A DNA stretch of 46,528 nt from Bacteroidota bacterium (GCA_947476825.1 CANJRV010000011.1:1-46528); one strand, 5' to 3'. Counted from the first letter of the stretch, positions 18,616 to 28,370 are shown. The notes: generated by a model from the letters alone, not told the origin. A program made the numbers and translations.

Positions 18616-20538
18616 ATGGCAGAAAATACTCCGCAAAATTTGTACGACGATAGTTCCATTAAATCACTGGATTGGCGTGAACATATTCGATTGCGTCCAG
18701 GTATGTATATTGGAAAATTGGGTGATGGTAGTAGCTTGGATGATGGTATATATGTGCTACTCAAGGAGGTGATTGATAATTGTATTGACGAACATACCAT
18801 GGGGCATGGTAAGCATGTGGATATTACCGTAAAGGATGGGAAAGTACGCGTACGTGATTATGGAAGAGGAATTCCTTTGGGTAGTGTGGTAAAAGTAGTG
18901 AGTCAAATAAATACCGGTGCAAAGTATGATAGCAATGTATTTCAAAAATCTGTTGGGTTAAATGGTGTTGGTACAAAGGCCGTAAATGCATTGAGTAATT
19001 CCTTCCATGTTAAAAGTTATCGAGAAGGGAAAATGAAATTGGCGGAATTTGAACAAGGGATTTTAATCAACGAACATCCAGAAGTAAATTCTACAGAAGC
19101 AAATGGAACGGAAATAGTATTTGTTCCGGATGATACTGTTTTTAAGCATTATAAATATATTGAAGAGTATATTGAAAATCAAGTTTGGAATTATTGCTAT
19201 TTGAATGCTGGCTTGGTGATTAATTTCAATGGCAAAAAATATGTGTCTAAAAATGGCTTATTGGATTTGTTGGAAAGAAAAACCAATTTAGATGAAATTC
19301 GTTATCCAATCATTCATTTGAAAGGCGACGATATTGAAATCGCTTTCACTCATAGCAATGATTATGGCGAAGAGATTTATTCTTTCGTGAATGGCCAACA
19401 TACAACACAGGGAGGTACGCACCAGCAGGCATTTAGAGAGGCGTATGTAAAAACGGTTCGCGATTTTTTTAAGAAGGATTATGATGCCAGTGATATACGT
19501 CAAAGTATTGTTGCTGCAGTTAGTATTCGAGTGGTCGAACCGGTTTTTGAAAGCCAAACCAAAACGAAATTAGGTAGCATCAATATGGATGTGAAAGGTC
19601 CGTCAGTTAAAGTCTTCTTGATGGAGTTTATGACGAAGCAGTTGGATAATTTCTTACATAGAAACCCAACTGTGGCTGATGCCTTGAAGAAGCGTATCGA
19701 ACAAACAGAGCATGAGCGCAAAGAGTTAAGCGGTATCAAAAAAATAGCCAATGAAAGAGCAAAAAAAGCGAATATTCATAACCGAAAATTGAGAGATTGT
19801 AAGGTGCATTTCGATGATGTGTTTGAAGGGAAAAATAAATTGGCAATGGAATCCAAGCGTTTAGAATCAACGATTTTTATTACCGAAGGAGATAGTGCGA
19901 GCGGGTCTATTACTAAATCAAGAAATGTAGATACACAAGCTGTTTTTAGCTTGAAAGGCAAACCCTTGAATTGCTATGGGATGAGTAAAAAAATAGTGTA
20001 TGAAAATGAAGAAATGAATCTTTTGCAACACGCTTTGAACATTGAACAAAGCATTGAGAATCTTCGGTATAATAATATTGTAATTGCTACCGATGCCGAT
20101 GTGGATGGCATGCATATTCGATTATTGGTTATGACTTTCTTTTTGCAATTTTTTCCTGATCTAGTGCGTAATGGTCATGTGTATATTTTGGAAACGCCTT
20201 TGTTTCGAGTGAGAGATAAAAAGGAAACTATTTATTGTTATAGTGAAATGGAAAAACAAAAGGCTATTCAAAAATTACATGGCAAACCTGAAATCACTCG
20301 ATTTAAAGGTTTGGGTGAAATTTCACCTGATGAATTCGGTGGATTTATTGGAGAAGACATCAAGAAAGTACCGGTACTATTGGCTGGAGAAGCCCATATT
20401 CAAAAGCTTTTGGAATATTATATGGGCAAGAATACTATGCAAAGACAGGAGTTTATCATCCAAAATTTGCGCATAGAAGTGGATAGTACGGAACCAGCTG
20501 TGTTGCCACAAACAGTTGAAGTTGAGGAACTCGTTTAA
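18616..20538 (+). CDS. parE: DNA topoisomerase IV subunit B (ParE)
   Basis: ATPase subunit of topoisomerase IV, 640 residues; it decatenates daughter chromosomes together with ParC. The GHKL ATPase domain is visible: [18 protein letters not shown] near residue 25, [11 protein letters not shown] near 52, DYGRGIPLG near 80 and [13 protein letters not shown] near 115. The TOPRIM domain starts with [11 protein letters not shown] near 420 and includes [11 protein letters not shown]. The C-terminal tail has the metal site region [13 protein letters not shown]. The short sequence after the N-terminus ([15 protein letters not shown]) is typical of bacteroidete ParE rather than GyrB. parC is not adjacent in this window. 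Confidence 0.93.
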   Translation: MAENTPQNLYDDSSIKSLDWREHIRLRPGMYIGKLGDGSSLDDGIYVLLKEVIDNCIDEHTMGHGKHVDITVKDGKVRVRDYGRGIPLGSVVKVVSQINTGAKYDSNVFQKSVGLNGVGTKAVNALSNSFHVKSYREGKMKLAEFEQGILINEHPEVNSTEANGTEIVFVPDDTVFKHYKYIEEYIENQVWNYCYLNAGLVINFNGKKYVSKNGLLDLLERKTNLDEIRYPIIHLKGDDIEIAFTHSNDYGEEIYSFVNGQHTTQGGTHQQAFREAYVKTVRDFFKKDYDASDIRQSIVAAVSIRVVEPVFESQTKTKLGSINMDVKGPSVKVFLMEFMTKQLDNFLHRNPTVADALKKRIEQTEHERKELSGIKKIANERAKKANIHNRKLRDCKVHFDDVFEGKNKLAMESKRLESTIFITEGDSASGSITKSRNVDTQAVFSLKGKPLNCYGMSKKIVYENEEMNLLQHALNIEQSIENLRYNNIVIATDADVDGMHIRLLVMTFFLQFFPDLVRNGHVYILETPLFRVRDKKETIYCYSEMEKQKAIQKLHGKPEITRFKGLGEISPDEFGGFIGEDIKKVPVLLAGEAHIQKLLEYYMGKNTMQRQEFIIQNLRIEVDSTEPAVLPQTVEVEELV

Positions 20539-20561
20539 AAAATAATATAAATTAATTAGAC

Positions 20562-21368
20562 ATGATACATATCATAGTAGGCGATATGGCTGCTGCAAAT
20601 TTAAGCAAGGCAATGGATATAGATGAAAACCTTGTTGGCGAAATAGTCGTTCTGAAAGATACCTTAGGCATTGGTGGAATTGTTGTGGAAGAAGGGCAAA
20701 CACATGATGAAATAAGAACCGAATTCTGGCGTTTAATAAATCCACTTGCAGAATTAGTTTGTGAAGATGGAGCACGTTTACAAGCTGCTATTACCAAGGC
20801 TTTAGCAGAAGAAGAGCCTTTGTGTTTTTGGATGTCGCCATGTGTTTCAGATATGTGTGCATATTATTGGATCTTAACTTACACCAAATCACATCCTGGA
20901 TTATTGCATACGATAAATATAGTTGGATTGCCTTTCATTAATGATAAAGGTCAATTGTTTTATCCAAATAATTTTTCCCAAATTTTGCCAACAGAATTTA
21001 TAAAAACCAAGCGTTTGTTGAAAGAAATAACGATAGCCGAATATGAAACAGAAGGAGATGAATGGCAGAATTTTCAATTGCATAATACCATGGTGAGAAT
21101 ATATGATGGGGGTAAAAGTGTAAAAAGTAAAGACGAAAACTATTTTGATACTTTAATCATAAATGCCATTACAGCGGAGTTGCAAAAGGGGGCGAAAATT
21201 GTTAATGAGGCATTGAAAAAAACAACACAATCGGTCAGTAATCATTATTTGGAATGGCGTTTACGAACCTTGATTGAATCTGGTGGTTATTTTGTGCAAG
21301 GCGATTTGGCAAAAGGGTCCAAGGATTTTGAAGTCAAAATGGAAGGAAATGTTGTTGTTGCTATTTAA
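20562..21368 (+). CDS. DUF1835 / DUF3658 domain protein
   Basis: Cytosolic protein of 268 residues with no known biochemical role. The N-terminal DUF1835 pattern is visible (MIHIIVGDMAAANLSKA at the start, then EIVVLKDTLGIGGIV). The C-terminal DUF3658 pattern follows (YLEWRLRTLIESGGYFVQGDL near 240). The DUF1835 fold pairs a small N-terminal domain with conserved Trp and Ser residues; no catalytic residues can be assigned with confidence. It follows parE by 23 bases and may share its transcript. It ends at the 15-bp repeats and hairpin that separate it from the convergent RES toxin gene. Confidence 0.82.
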   Translation: MIHIIVGDMAAANLSKAMDIDENLVGEIVVLKDTLGIGGIVVEEGQTHDEIRTEFWRLINPLAELVCEDGARLQAAITKALAEEEPLCFWMSPCVSDMCAYYWILTYTKSHPGLLHTINIVGLPFINDKGQLFYPNNFSQILPTEFIKTKRLLKEITIAEYETEGDEWQNFQLHNTMVRIYDGGKSVKSKDENYFDTLIINAITAELQKGAKIVNEALKKTTQSVSNHYLEWRLRTLIESGGYFVQGDLAKGSKDFEVKMEGNVVVAI

Positions 21369-21421
21369 TTGCCATTAGCTGAATTGCCATTAGCTCAATT
21401 TCCATTAGCTTTAGCTAATGG
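21369..21421. repeat. Three 15-bp direct repeats ending in a perfect hairpin
   Basis: Three 15-bp units (21369-21383, 21384-21398, 21399-21413) share TTGCCATTAGCT or close variants. They are followed by a reverse copy, so that CCATTAGC (21402-21409), loop TTTA and GCTAATGG (21414-21421) form an 8-bp hairpin. It begins directly after the DUF1835 stop codon and covers the stop codon of the convergent RES gene. There is no T run on either side, so a terminator role is uncertain. Confidence 0.85.
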
Positions 21422-21879
21422 TCATGAAATAATCTAGGATCGAAGTTAAAGGTTTCTGTGCCTTTTATTTTTACTTTTTTAAAATTGGGATGAGCAGGAT
21501 TTAATAAATAATTAAACTCGCCAGGTACAATGGCGCTAGGTACTTGTAAAGCTAGAAATTTATTTTTTCGAATAAATTCTGTACCTATGTTTTGCGTTGC
21601 CCCAATTCTAGGAAATTTATTCCAGTCGGTTGGAAGTGTATTTAATTTAACAGTTTGTATTGGGCTATTGTCGGGGATTTCAATGGATATCATACAATAA
21701 TCATCAGGGATTCCATCGGCATGAACATGCACTAATATTTCTACAATACTTAAAGCCTTGGATGAACTTGTATAGATTATTTTTGTTTCTTTTTGATTCC
21801 ATCTTCCTCCAATTAATGCAGCACCTGTGCCAGATAAGTCGTCCTTATATTTCTGATGACTAAGCCTATACAAAATCAT
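21415..21879 (-). CDS. RES-domain toxin
   Basis: Toxin of a type II toxin-antitoxin pair, 154 residues. Characterised RES toxins (MbcT, ParT, RES of Pseudomonas putida) degrade or use NAD+ and arrest growth. Conserved features: Arg5 (ILYRLS), the GGRWN motif at 24-28, Tyr36 in IIYTSSS, Glu47 in SIVEILVH, and the C-terminal ALQVPSAIVPGEFNYLLNP with the conserved Ser and Asn. All parts are intact, so it looks functional. Its start overlaps the antitoxin stop by 4 bases, the usual arrangement of translationally coupled antitoxin then toxin. The stop codon lies in the hairpin shared with the end of the DUF1835 gene. Confidence 0.9.
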   Translation of the reverse strand: MILYRLSHQKYKDDLSGTGAALIGGRWNQKETKIIYTSSSKALSIVEILVHVHADGIPDDYCMISIEIPDNSPIQTVKLNTLPTDWNKFPRIGATQNIGTEFIRKNKFLALQVPSAIVPGEFNYLLNPAHPNFKKVKIKGTETFNFDPRLFHDH

Positions 21880-22337
21880 GCGAGTATACCATAATCAATG
21901 TTTAATAATTCTTGCATAACTATTTGAATACCTACTGAAGTAATCAGCAATTCTTTTGGTGTATGCGAGCCAAGAGCAATATTGTTATTTTGTAACCAAC
22001 GTTTAAATTTTTCTTTATTCCCAAATGTCTCTATCCCCTTTTTGATAAGTATGGTGAGTTCAATTATTTTTTCTGCGTAAATACTTTCGAAAGATTTGTT
22101 TTCTAGTTTGTAACGCAATAATGTACGATCGGTAAGGTGTAAAAAATTACTCCAATCACTTAGTGTAAATGGGCTGTCTGTAAGCACTTCGGCGAAACAA
22201 GCATAACTAATTCCTTTTTTGATTCTATCAATAATGAAGTATTGTTGGTTTGTATTTTGGTAGCCATAGGCAACAACGGGTTCTTGAACAATACTTAGAG
22301 GGGCTTCTTCGGCTTTATATTTATTTAATTTTCCCAT
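21876..22337 (-). CDS. Xre/MbcA/ParS-type antitoxin (DUF2384-like)
   Basis: Antitoxin of the RES pair, about 153 residues. The N-terminal part should be a helical DNA-binding Xre-like region: SDWSNFLHLTDRTLLRYKLENKSF is the family's characteristic helix-turn-helix-type segment. The C-terminal ParS/MbcA toxin-binding domain includes FGNKEKFKRWLQNNNIALGSHTPKELLITSVG, with the conserved W, P and L of DUF2384. The start is the ATG at 22337. A TTG two codons upstream lies inside the -7 element. Family knowledge: the antitoxin fills the toxin active site with its C-terminal tail and represses its own promoter. The gene starts only 28 bases after the upstream FG-GAP gene ends. Confidence 0.88.
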   Translation of the reverse strand: MGKLNKYKAEEAPLSIVQEPVVAYGYQNTNQQYFIIDRIKKGISYACFAEVLTDSPFTLSDWSNFLHLTDRTLLRYKLENKSFESIYAEKIIELTILIKKGIETFGNKEKFKRWLQNNNIALGSHTPKELLITSVGIQIVMQELLNIDYGILA

Positions 22338-22340
22338 ACC

Positions 22341-22348
22341 CAAATATA
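22341..22348 (-). promoter_or_regulatory. -7 element directly upstream of the antitoxin ATG
   Basis: On the minus strand TATATTTG ends 3 bases before the antitoxin ATG. If used, the mRNA would be leaderless or nearly so. No -33 TTTG is seen at the usual distance, so it may be fortuitous. Confidence 0.3.
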
Positions 22349-22364
22349 GACATTTTTCATGGAG

Positions 22365-24569
22365 TTATAGTTTTTTGTCGCCTTTAATTATTTTTTTTAA
22401 TATTTTATTTTTGCCAATATGGATTTGTACAAAATACATTCCAGCAGCTAAGGAAGACAAATCAAACGTATTATTTTTTTGTGTGACAAATGTATATTCT
22501 TTCATTTTTTGACCTAGCACATCATAGAAACGGATGATGGCATGTTGATTTCCGATATCATCTTTAAAGAGAATATGTGCGAAGTCATTGCTCGGATTTG
22601 GGAACAATTCTACCGACAAAGGCGAGATAGAAATGTCGCTTGCGGAAACAACATTCAGAACTTGTTTATAGTAAGTAAGTCCACCCATTTTATTGCCGAC
22701 TACCATTTCGAATTTTCCATCCCCATCAATATCTGCTATTGCTGGAACACTTCTTGCACTGGTTTGAATGAAAGAATAATTGGAATCCATGCGAATGAAA
22801 TTGCCATAGTTATTGGAGAAACTATCATAGCGTTCTACAGTGCCATCAATATTTCCCATCATTAAATATTCAATATTCGTATTGTCCATTTTGCTGATAA
22901 ATGGAGCGCCATAACCATGAAATTGATTGGTACTTCCAGCTTTGATATTGCCAATGGAAATTGTTTTAAGTGCCAATTTTTTTATTGCATTATTGCTGGT
23001 GTCTTCATAATAAGTAAGCGTTCCAAGTTGGTTGCCTATTAATAAATCTTGTTTGCCGTCTTGATTAAAATCATATACAACTGGCATGCTGTACTTGTTG
23101 ACGAATACATTGGGAAGACTATCTGTATACCAGTTGAATAGGGGAGAAGCCGAATTGGACAACGCCGTGTTTTTATAAACTGCCAAAGAACCTTTTGTAT
23201 TTCCCATAATTAAATCATCAATGCCATCGCCTGTCACATCTCCGAAGGTTGGAAAAATCCCTGCATAATTATGAATGCTTAAATTTAAAAAATCTTTCGT
23301 GATTAATTGGAAAGAACTATTCCCAATAGTACTGGTGTTTTTGTAATAAGCTATTTTGCTTTTTAGCAATCCTGTTTGATTATCTAAATAACCTTCAGTA
23401 CCTATAAATAAATCTTTCTTGCCATCCTTATCATAATCGAAAAAAGTTGGATAGCTGTAGGATCCGACATCTATCATATCTGGCGTAAATAAAGAGTCGT
23501 GTTGAAATACGAAGTTTGGTGCAAGGTCTGTTCCTACATTTTTATACCAAGTCACGGCATTATAATTTGCCGAACTTAAATCATCGCTATGTGCACTGAA
23601 TAATAAATCTTTGTCTCCATCATTATCTATGTCCACATGAAAAGGAGCTGGCCAATTTGGAAGTTTTAAAATATGTGCATTGTGATTATAAGTGGTATCT
23701 TGATCATTAATAATATCGGCCCCATTATTGTATAATAATTGAACATCACTAAAGGAAATATTGCCATCCAATAAGTCATAATCATTATCACCATCTATAT
23801 CTACATGCAGAATACAATTACCAGTATGTCTGCTTTTTTTATTTTCGACAGATACACCTTTGCAGGTAATTCCCATAATGACTGTTCTATAAATGTTTTG
23901 AAAAAATTTACCCCAACAATTGTCTGCATCTATTATGCGTATGCTGTCACAAGGAAGACCATTTTCTACTCGCATGTTTTTGTAATAGACTAATTTGGTA
24001 CCCAATACATCAAACCCTAAAAAATCTAAATCCCCATCCTTGTCAATATCAATAATGCTTGGAATATCGCCAGGCTGCACATAAGCATTTACAGGTCCAT
24101 TCACGCCTTGGAAAAATAAATCGCGATAAAAAGTAAATTTCAATTCGTTGCTTTGATAGTAACCTTTGTAAACTGCTATGCCATAAATACCTCTGTGAAA
24201 TAAATCAGGAATGCCATCGCAGTTGTAATCTTGTAAGCTTAAAAAGTCGTTGATGTTTGGAAAGTTTTTTTCGTAGGCTGGAGCATAACTATATTTTATT
24301 TCTGAAGTATTGCCAATATTGATAAAGGTCTTAATGAAGTGATTATTGTTGTCATAAAGTACAAGGTCTTTTTTTCCATCATTGTTTAAATCAGCATGAT
24401 TTATTTGTACTGAATTAATGCCACCACACCATGGTGAAAGGATGTTTGTGCCGTTCACATCTATAGCTGCGTCTTGAAACGATTGATATACATTTCCCTG
24501 AAACTGGGCATACGTCGATATCGGAAAAAATAAAAAGGCTAACAGACTCAGGGTGAATATTTTTTGCAT
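22365..24569 (-). CDS. FG-GAP/VCBS repeat protein with T9SS type A sorting domain
   Basis: Secreted protein of 734 residues, a likely cargo of the SprA pathway. A signal peptide spans about 1-21 (ending TYAQ). At least nine integrin-like FG-GAP/VCBS repeats follow, each with a calcium loop such as DLNNDGKKDL, DIDKDGDLDF, DIDNDGDKDL, DYDKDGKKDL, DVTGDGIDDL, DFNQDGKQDL and DIDGDGKFEM, which together would form a beta-propeller. The last 80 or so residues are the T9SS type A sorting domain: VELFPNPSND, IRFYDVLGQKMKEY, then FDLSSLAAGMYFVQI and a basic tail. The domain is removed when T9SS cargo is attached to the surface or released. No enzymatic domain is visible; a surface adhesin role is inferred. 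Confidence 0.92.
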   Translation of the reverse strand: MQKIFTLSLLAFLFFPISTYAQFQGNVYQSFQDAAIDVNGTNILSPWCGGINSVQINHADLNNDGKKDLVLYDNNNHFIKTFINIGNTSEIKYSYAPAYEKNFPNINDFLSLQDYNCDGIPDLFHRGIYGIAVYKGYYQSNELKFTFYRDLFFQGVNGPVNAYVQPGDIPSIIDIDKDGDLDFLGFDVLGTKLVYYKNMRVENGLPCDSIRIIDADNCWGKFFQNIYRTVIMGITCKGVSVENKKSRHTGNCILHVDIDGDNDYDLLDGNISFSDVQLLYNNGADIINDQDTTYNHNAHILKLPNWPAPFHVDIDNDGDKDLLFSAHSDDLSSANYNAVTWYKNVGTDLAPNFVFQHDSLFTPDMIDVGSYSYPTFFDYDKDGKKDLFIGTEGYLDNQTGLLKSKIAYYKNTSTIGNSSFQLITKDFLNLSIHNYAGIFPTFGDVTGDGIDDLIMGNTKGSLAVYKNTALSNSASPLFNWYTDSLPNVFVNKYSMPVVYDFNQDGKQDLLIGNQLGTLTYYEDTSNNAIKKLALKTISIGNIKAGSTNQFHGYGAPFISKMDNTNIEYLMMGNIDGTVERYDSFSNNYGNFIRMDSNYSFIQTSARSVPAIADIDGDGKFEMVVGNKMGGLTYYKQVLNVVSASDISISPLSVELFPNPSNDFAHILFKDDIGNQHAIIRFYDVLGQKMKEYTFVTQKNNTFDLSSLAAGMYFVQIHIGKNKILKKIIKGDKKL

Positions 24570-24632
24570 GTGTAATTGGGCTTTGGATGAAATCGAATAA
24601 AGACGTTTGTTCGTATAGTAAAGTTGGCGGTT

Positions 24633-25898
24633 TTATCGAACCACCATTTGAATAGTTTGCCTTGTTTTTTGTTCCAATAATACCGTTCTATTTTTCAATT
24701 CTTCCTGTAAAATATCCTCAGTATAATGGCGAACAGTAAATAAGAATAGGTCTTCATTTCGTTTGACTACATACTCTTTTTGTAAAACCGCAAGTAGCTC
24801 TTCCAATAGTTCAAGATCACTGTCTATACAGGCTACAAAGCTGATGGCTGCATTTTGTATCAAATTAATTTTTATTTTACAAGAAGCAAATAAGTTATAG
24901 ATATTACTCAAATTATTTTCTGTGATAAAGGAATAATCTTTGGTCGTTACTTGCAATAAAATTTGTTTTCGCTTCAATACCAAAATAGGCGGATAAGCAA
25001 TGGCTTTCGTTGTATTGTGTATGATAGTGCCAGGTAAACTAGGATCTAAAAAGCACTTCACATACAATGGAATGTCCTTGCTGAATAAAGGTTTTATGGT
25101 TTTTGGGTGAATGACTTGTGCGCCATAAAATGCCATTTCAATCACTTCGTGAAAAGTGATTTCTGGAATGGCAATGGTATTCGGAAATTGTTTGGGATCT
25201 GCATTCAGTAAACTAGGTACATCCTTCCATATGGTGACACTATTGGCGTTGAGCATATTGGCAAAAATCGCAGCGGTATAATCACTTCCTTCTCTACCCA
25301 AAGTTACAGTATGGTTTTCGTCGGTGCAACCTATATAGCCTTGTGTAATAATTATTTCATGTTGTAAAAAAGCTTCTCCAATATAACGATGCGCATGCTG
25401 TTCTGTTTCTTCCCAATGTATATTCGCATCTCTATAGTTGTGATCTGTTTTGAGAATATCGCGGACGTCCAACCATTGTATGGATAAGCCAATTTTCTGC
25501 AGATAGGCGGCTATCAAAGTGGTCGACAATAGCTCGCCTATACTCACCACTTGGTCATAATAATAATTAAAACTGCGTACTGGGGTTTCAGCCAATATCC
25601 ATTCAATTTCTGTATAAAATTCTTTTAGTTTTTGGATGGCTGCTGATGCTTCATCGCCTAATAATTCTTGTGCATAGTCATTGTGGTTTTTTTCTAATGC
25701 TTGAAATAGGGTAGTTGCTAAGCTTATATCCCCATTAAAATACGCACGAACAATTTCTTCCAAAGCATTAGTCGTTTTGCCCTTCGCAGAAACAATCACT
25801 AATAATTTTTCATCCTGATGTTGTTCTATAATCTGTGCTACATGCAGCGCTCGCTCTACTGTTTCAATAGAAGCTCCTCCAAATTTGAATACTTTCAT
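24633..25898 (-). CDS. Aspartate kinase
   Basis: Monofunctional aspartokinase of about 421 residues. It phosphorylates L-aspartate with ATP, the first step towards lysine, threonine, methionine and diaminopimelate. Seen: the N-terminal nucleotide-binding motif MKVFKFGGASIE, the substrate region TLGREGSDYTAAIFA near residue 200, KDVPSLLNADPKQF near 224, and a C-terminal ACT-type regulatory region with LSNIYNLFASCKIKINLIQNA. The start is the ATG at 25898, which places KFGG at the standard position; a TTG three codons earlier lies in the -7 element. There is no homoserine dehydrogenase domain, and no other pathway gene is adjacent. Confidence 0.93.
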   Translation of the reverse strand: MKVFKFGGASIETVERALHVAQIIEQHQDEKLLVIVSAKGKTTNALEEIVRAYFNGDISLATTLFQALEKNHNDYAQELLGDEASAAIQKLKEFYTEIEWILAETPVRSFNYYYDQVVSIGELLSTTLIAAYLQKIGLSIQWLDVRDILKTDHNYRDANIHWEETEQHAHRYIGEAFLQHEIIITQGYIGCTDENHTVTLGREGSDYTAAIFANMLNANSVTIWKDVPSLLNADPKQFPNTIAIPEITFHEVIEMAFYGAQVIHPKTIKPLFSKDIPLYVKCFLDPSLPGTIIHNTTKAIAYPPILVLKRKQILLQVTTKDYSFITENNLSNIYNLFASCKIKINLIQNAAISFVACIDSDLELLEELLAVLQKEYVVKRNEDLFLFTVRHYTEDILQEELKNRTVLLEQKTRQTIQMVVR

Positions 25899-25904
25899 AA
25901 CGCA

Positions 25905-25912
25905 CAAATATA
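25905..25912 (-). promoter_or_regulatory. -7 element just upstream of the aspartate kinase ATG
   Basis: TATATTTG on the minus strand, an exact TAnnTTTG match, ends 6 bases before the ATG. This implies a very short leader. The -33 region is weak. Confidence 0.4.
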
Positions 25913-26101
25913 AGATGTGTTCAGGCTAATTGTATCAGGTGAGAAGCTAATTGCGGTTCTGAAGAATCGCCCTTTCACGATAATCCAATTTTAGTTTTGA
26001 CCCTTCTGTGTTTTTTTGCTTTATTTGTAACTTAAATGCCAGCGGCTTTGTTGGTTTGGCATCTATACATTTATTTCACAAAAATTGTAATTCGATAAAC
26101 A

Positions 26102-28183
26102 TTGAATTTTTCATTATCCTATCCCGCTGGGTTTGTCTTGATTTGTCTTGCAGTAGGCTTCCTCTACAGCCTTTTTTTATACTGGAAAAAGAAAAGTCAT
26201 TACCCAAGTTCATTACAATATTATCTGGTATTTTTCTTTCGTTTTGCGGTGGTGAGTTTGCTATCCTTTTTTTTACTTTCACCCATACTTACCTATTTAA
26301 AAAATAAAGAAGAGAAACCGACTATCGTGTTCATGCAAGATAATTCGGCCTCAGAAAAATTTGCATTTAAGAAAATAGACAGCATCGCCTATAGAAAAAA
26401 TGTAGCGGCTTTGATCGCTGATTTAGAAAAGGATTATAACGTTAAGGAATATTCGTATGGTTCCACCTTGACCGATACGGTGAAGCATGCATATAATGAA
26501 AACAGTACGGATTTGTCTTCTGCTTTAGAAATGATAATGACGACCTTAGAGAATAAAAATCTTGGTGGAATTATTTTAGCTGGTGATGGCATTTACAATA
26601 AAGGAAGTTCGCCACTCAATTTGAATTATCCTTTTCAAGGTACCATGTACACAATTGGTTTGGGTGATACTACTATTCAACGAGATGCTTTGGTAGCGCG
26701 TGTTTTCGCCAATAAGGTGGTATACCTCGGCGATCAATTTGCTATACGAAGTGATGTTGCAGCGTATGCATGTAAAGGCGAAAATTTGAACGTTAGTATT
26801 TTTAGTCACCAAGATAAACGTGTCATTGCTTCGCAAAATATGAATGCAAACAGCGATCATTTCTCAAAGGCAATTGAAACCATCATCGACACAAAAGTGG
26901 CTGGCGTGCAGCATTTTACCATCACCATCAGCAAAGTAATTGGCGAACAAAATATTGCAAATAATACACAGGAAGTTTATGTGGAAGTAATAGACAGTAA
27001 AGAAAATGTATTGATTGTTGCGAATGCACCACATCCAGATGTGTTTGCATTGAAAGAAGCATTGAGTAAAAATAAAAATTATAAAGTAGATGTTGCCTCT
27101 GCCGATAAAATGAATAAGCCAGTTGGCGATTACAACTTGATTATTTTACACAATATTCCTTCCGCAAATTACAATGGCAATAGCATTATTGAACAAGCAC
27201 AAAAGCAAGGAATTTCACTTTGGTATATTACTGGTACGCAGACTGCCATTCCATTATTGAATAAGATACAAACTTGTTTGCAAATCAGTACGCGTGGATT
27301 TAACCCCAATGAAGTACAGGCCATGTTGAATAAAGAGTTTTCTTATTTTACCATAAATCCAAATGCGGATTTAAATAATTTGCCACCACTATCAACGCCG
27401 TTCGGCGATTTTACAGCAGGGCCAAATACGCAAACTTTACTCATGCAAAAAGTAGGCAGTGTTGCCACCAATTATCCATTGTGGGTTGTACAACAAAATG
27501 CGAATAGTCGAGTTGGTGTATTGGCTGGAGAAGGTATCTGGCGTTGGCGTTTATATGATTATTACCAACATAAAAATCAGGATATAGTTGATGATTTTAT
27601 TCTCAAAACAGCGCAGTATTTATCTGTCAAACATGACAAGCGACAGTTCAGAACCGTATTGCCTAAAAGTGTTTTTACAGAAAGTGAAACGGTCAGTTTT
27701 GATGCCGAGCTATACAATGAAAATTATGAATTGATAAATACGCCAGATGTTACATTAAATATCGTAGATGAGGCGAATAAGAAAAGTACTTTTAGTATGA
27801 ATAAAGATGGTAATTCTTATTCTTTTAATGCTGGTAATTTAGCAGCTGGGAAATATACCTATACAAGCAGTACTGCCTTTAATGGTAAGACTTATACTGC
27901 GAATGGTACATTTACGATTGTTGCACAAAATATTGAGGAAGTGAATACCACAGCAGATTTTGGCTTGCTCAATCAATTGGCAAAAAATTATGGCGGTGAA
28001 TTTGTCTTTCCAAATCAAGTCATGAGTTTGCGAGATAAAATTAGAAACAACCAACATATCAAGACCGTCTTGCATTCGACAGTCAACAATGATCCATTAA
28101 TCAATTGGAAATGGTTGTTCGCATTGCTTATCCTCCTACTTTCTGCAGAGTGGTTTATTAGAAAGCGAAGTGGGAATTACTAG
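26102..28183 (+). CDS. Large membrane protein with VWA-like domain
   Basis: Protein of 693 residues found widely in Bacteroidota as a VWA-domain-containing membrane protein; its exact function is unknown. Two N-terminal transmembrane helices lie at about 8-27 and 41-65. A VWA-like domain follows (TIVFMQDNSASEKF near 74, STDLSSALEMIMTTL near 135, GGIILAGDGIYNKGSSP near 155). The metal-site serine motif appears as DNSAS rather than DxSxS, so metal binding may be altered. A GATase-like segment comes next (VLIVANAPHPDVFALKEAL near 300), then a beta-rich part, and one C-terminal helix near 670-687 followed by RKRSGNY. The start is a TTG at 26102, since no nearby ATG preserves the first helix. It is divergent from the aspartate kinase gene. 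Confidence 0.82.
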   Translation: MNFSLSYPAGFVLICLAVGFLYSLFLYWKKKSHYPSSLQYYLVFFFRFAVVSLLSFFLLSPILTYLKNKEEKPTIVFMQDNSASEKFAFKKIDSIAYRKNVAALIADLEKDYNVKEYSYGSTLTDTVKHAYNENSTDLSSALEMIMTTLENKNLGGIILAGDGIYNKGSSPLNLNYPFQGTMYTIGLGDTTIQRDALVARVFANKVVYLGDQFAIRSDVAAYACKGENLNVSIFSHQDKRVIASQNMNANSDHFSKAIETIIDTKVAGVQHFTITISKVIGEQNIANNTQEVYVEVIDSKENVLIVANAPHPDVFALKEALSKNKNYKVDVASADKMNKPVGDYNLIILHNIPSANYNGNSIIEQAQKQGISLWYITGTQTAIPLLNKIQTCLQISTRGFNPNEVQAMLNKEFSYFTINPNADLNNLPPLSTPFGDFTAGPNTQTLLMQKVGSVATNYPLWVVQQNANSRVGVLAGEGIWRWRLYDYYQHKNQDIVDDFILKTAQYLSVKHDKRQFRTVLPKSVFTESETVSFDAELYNENYELINTPDVTLNIVDEANKKSTFSMNKDGNSYSFNAGNLAAGKYTYTSSTAFNGKTYTANGTFTIVAQNIEEVNTTADFGLLNQLAKNYGGEFVFPNQVMSLRDKIRNNQHIKTVLHSTVNNDPLINWKWLFALLILLLSAEWFIRKRSGNY

Positions 28184-28216
28184 TAGTGAGTAGTGAGAAG
28201 AAAGTCGAAAGTAAAA

Positions 28217-28232
28217 AGGCATAAGTCGTAAG
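28217..28232. repeat. Isolated copy of the AGGCATAAGTCGTAAG 16-mer
   Basis: Exact match to the core of the 21-bp tandem repeats at 41870-41911, about 13.6 kb away. Confidence 0.85.
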
Positions 28233-28295
28233 TAATTAGGAATGAGAAGTTAGTCCTTAGTATTTGGATTTTGTATTCGGAATTTTATTTCTTAT

Positions 28296-28370
28296 CTCCG
28301 CAGATGTGTCCTCTGCACTCATCTTGTATGCGAGTATAATGTTTGTGAGGCACTCTGCGGGTTACGTACA
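28296..28370. repeat. Palindromic repeat, family P, copy 2
   Basis: Left arm CCGCAGATGTGTCCTC (28298-28313) pairs with right arm GAGGCACTCTGCGG (28347-28360) apart from two bulged bases. The copy ends with CTGCGGGTTACGTACA (28355-28370), which is identical in copy 3. Confidence 0.88.
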
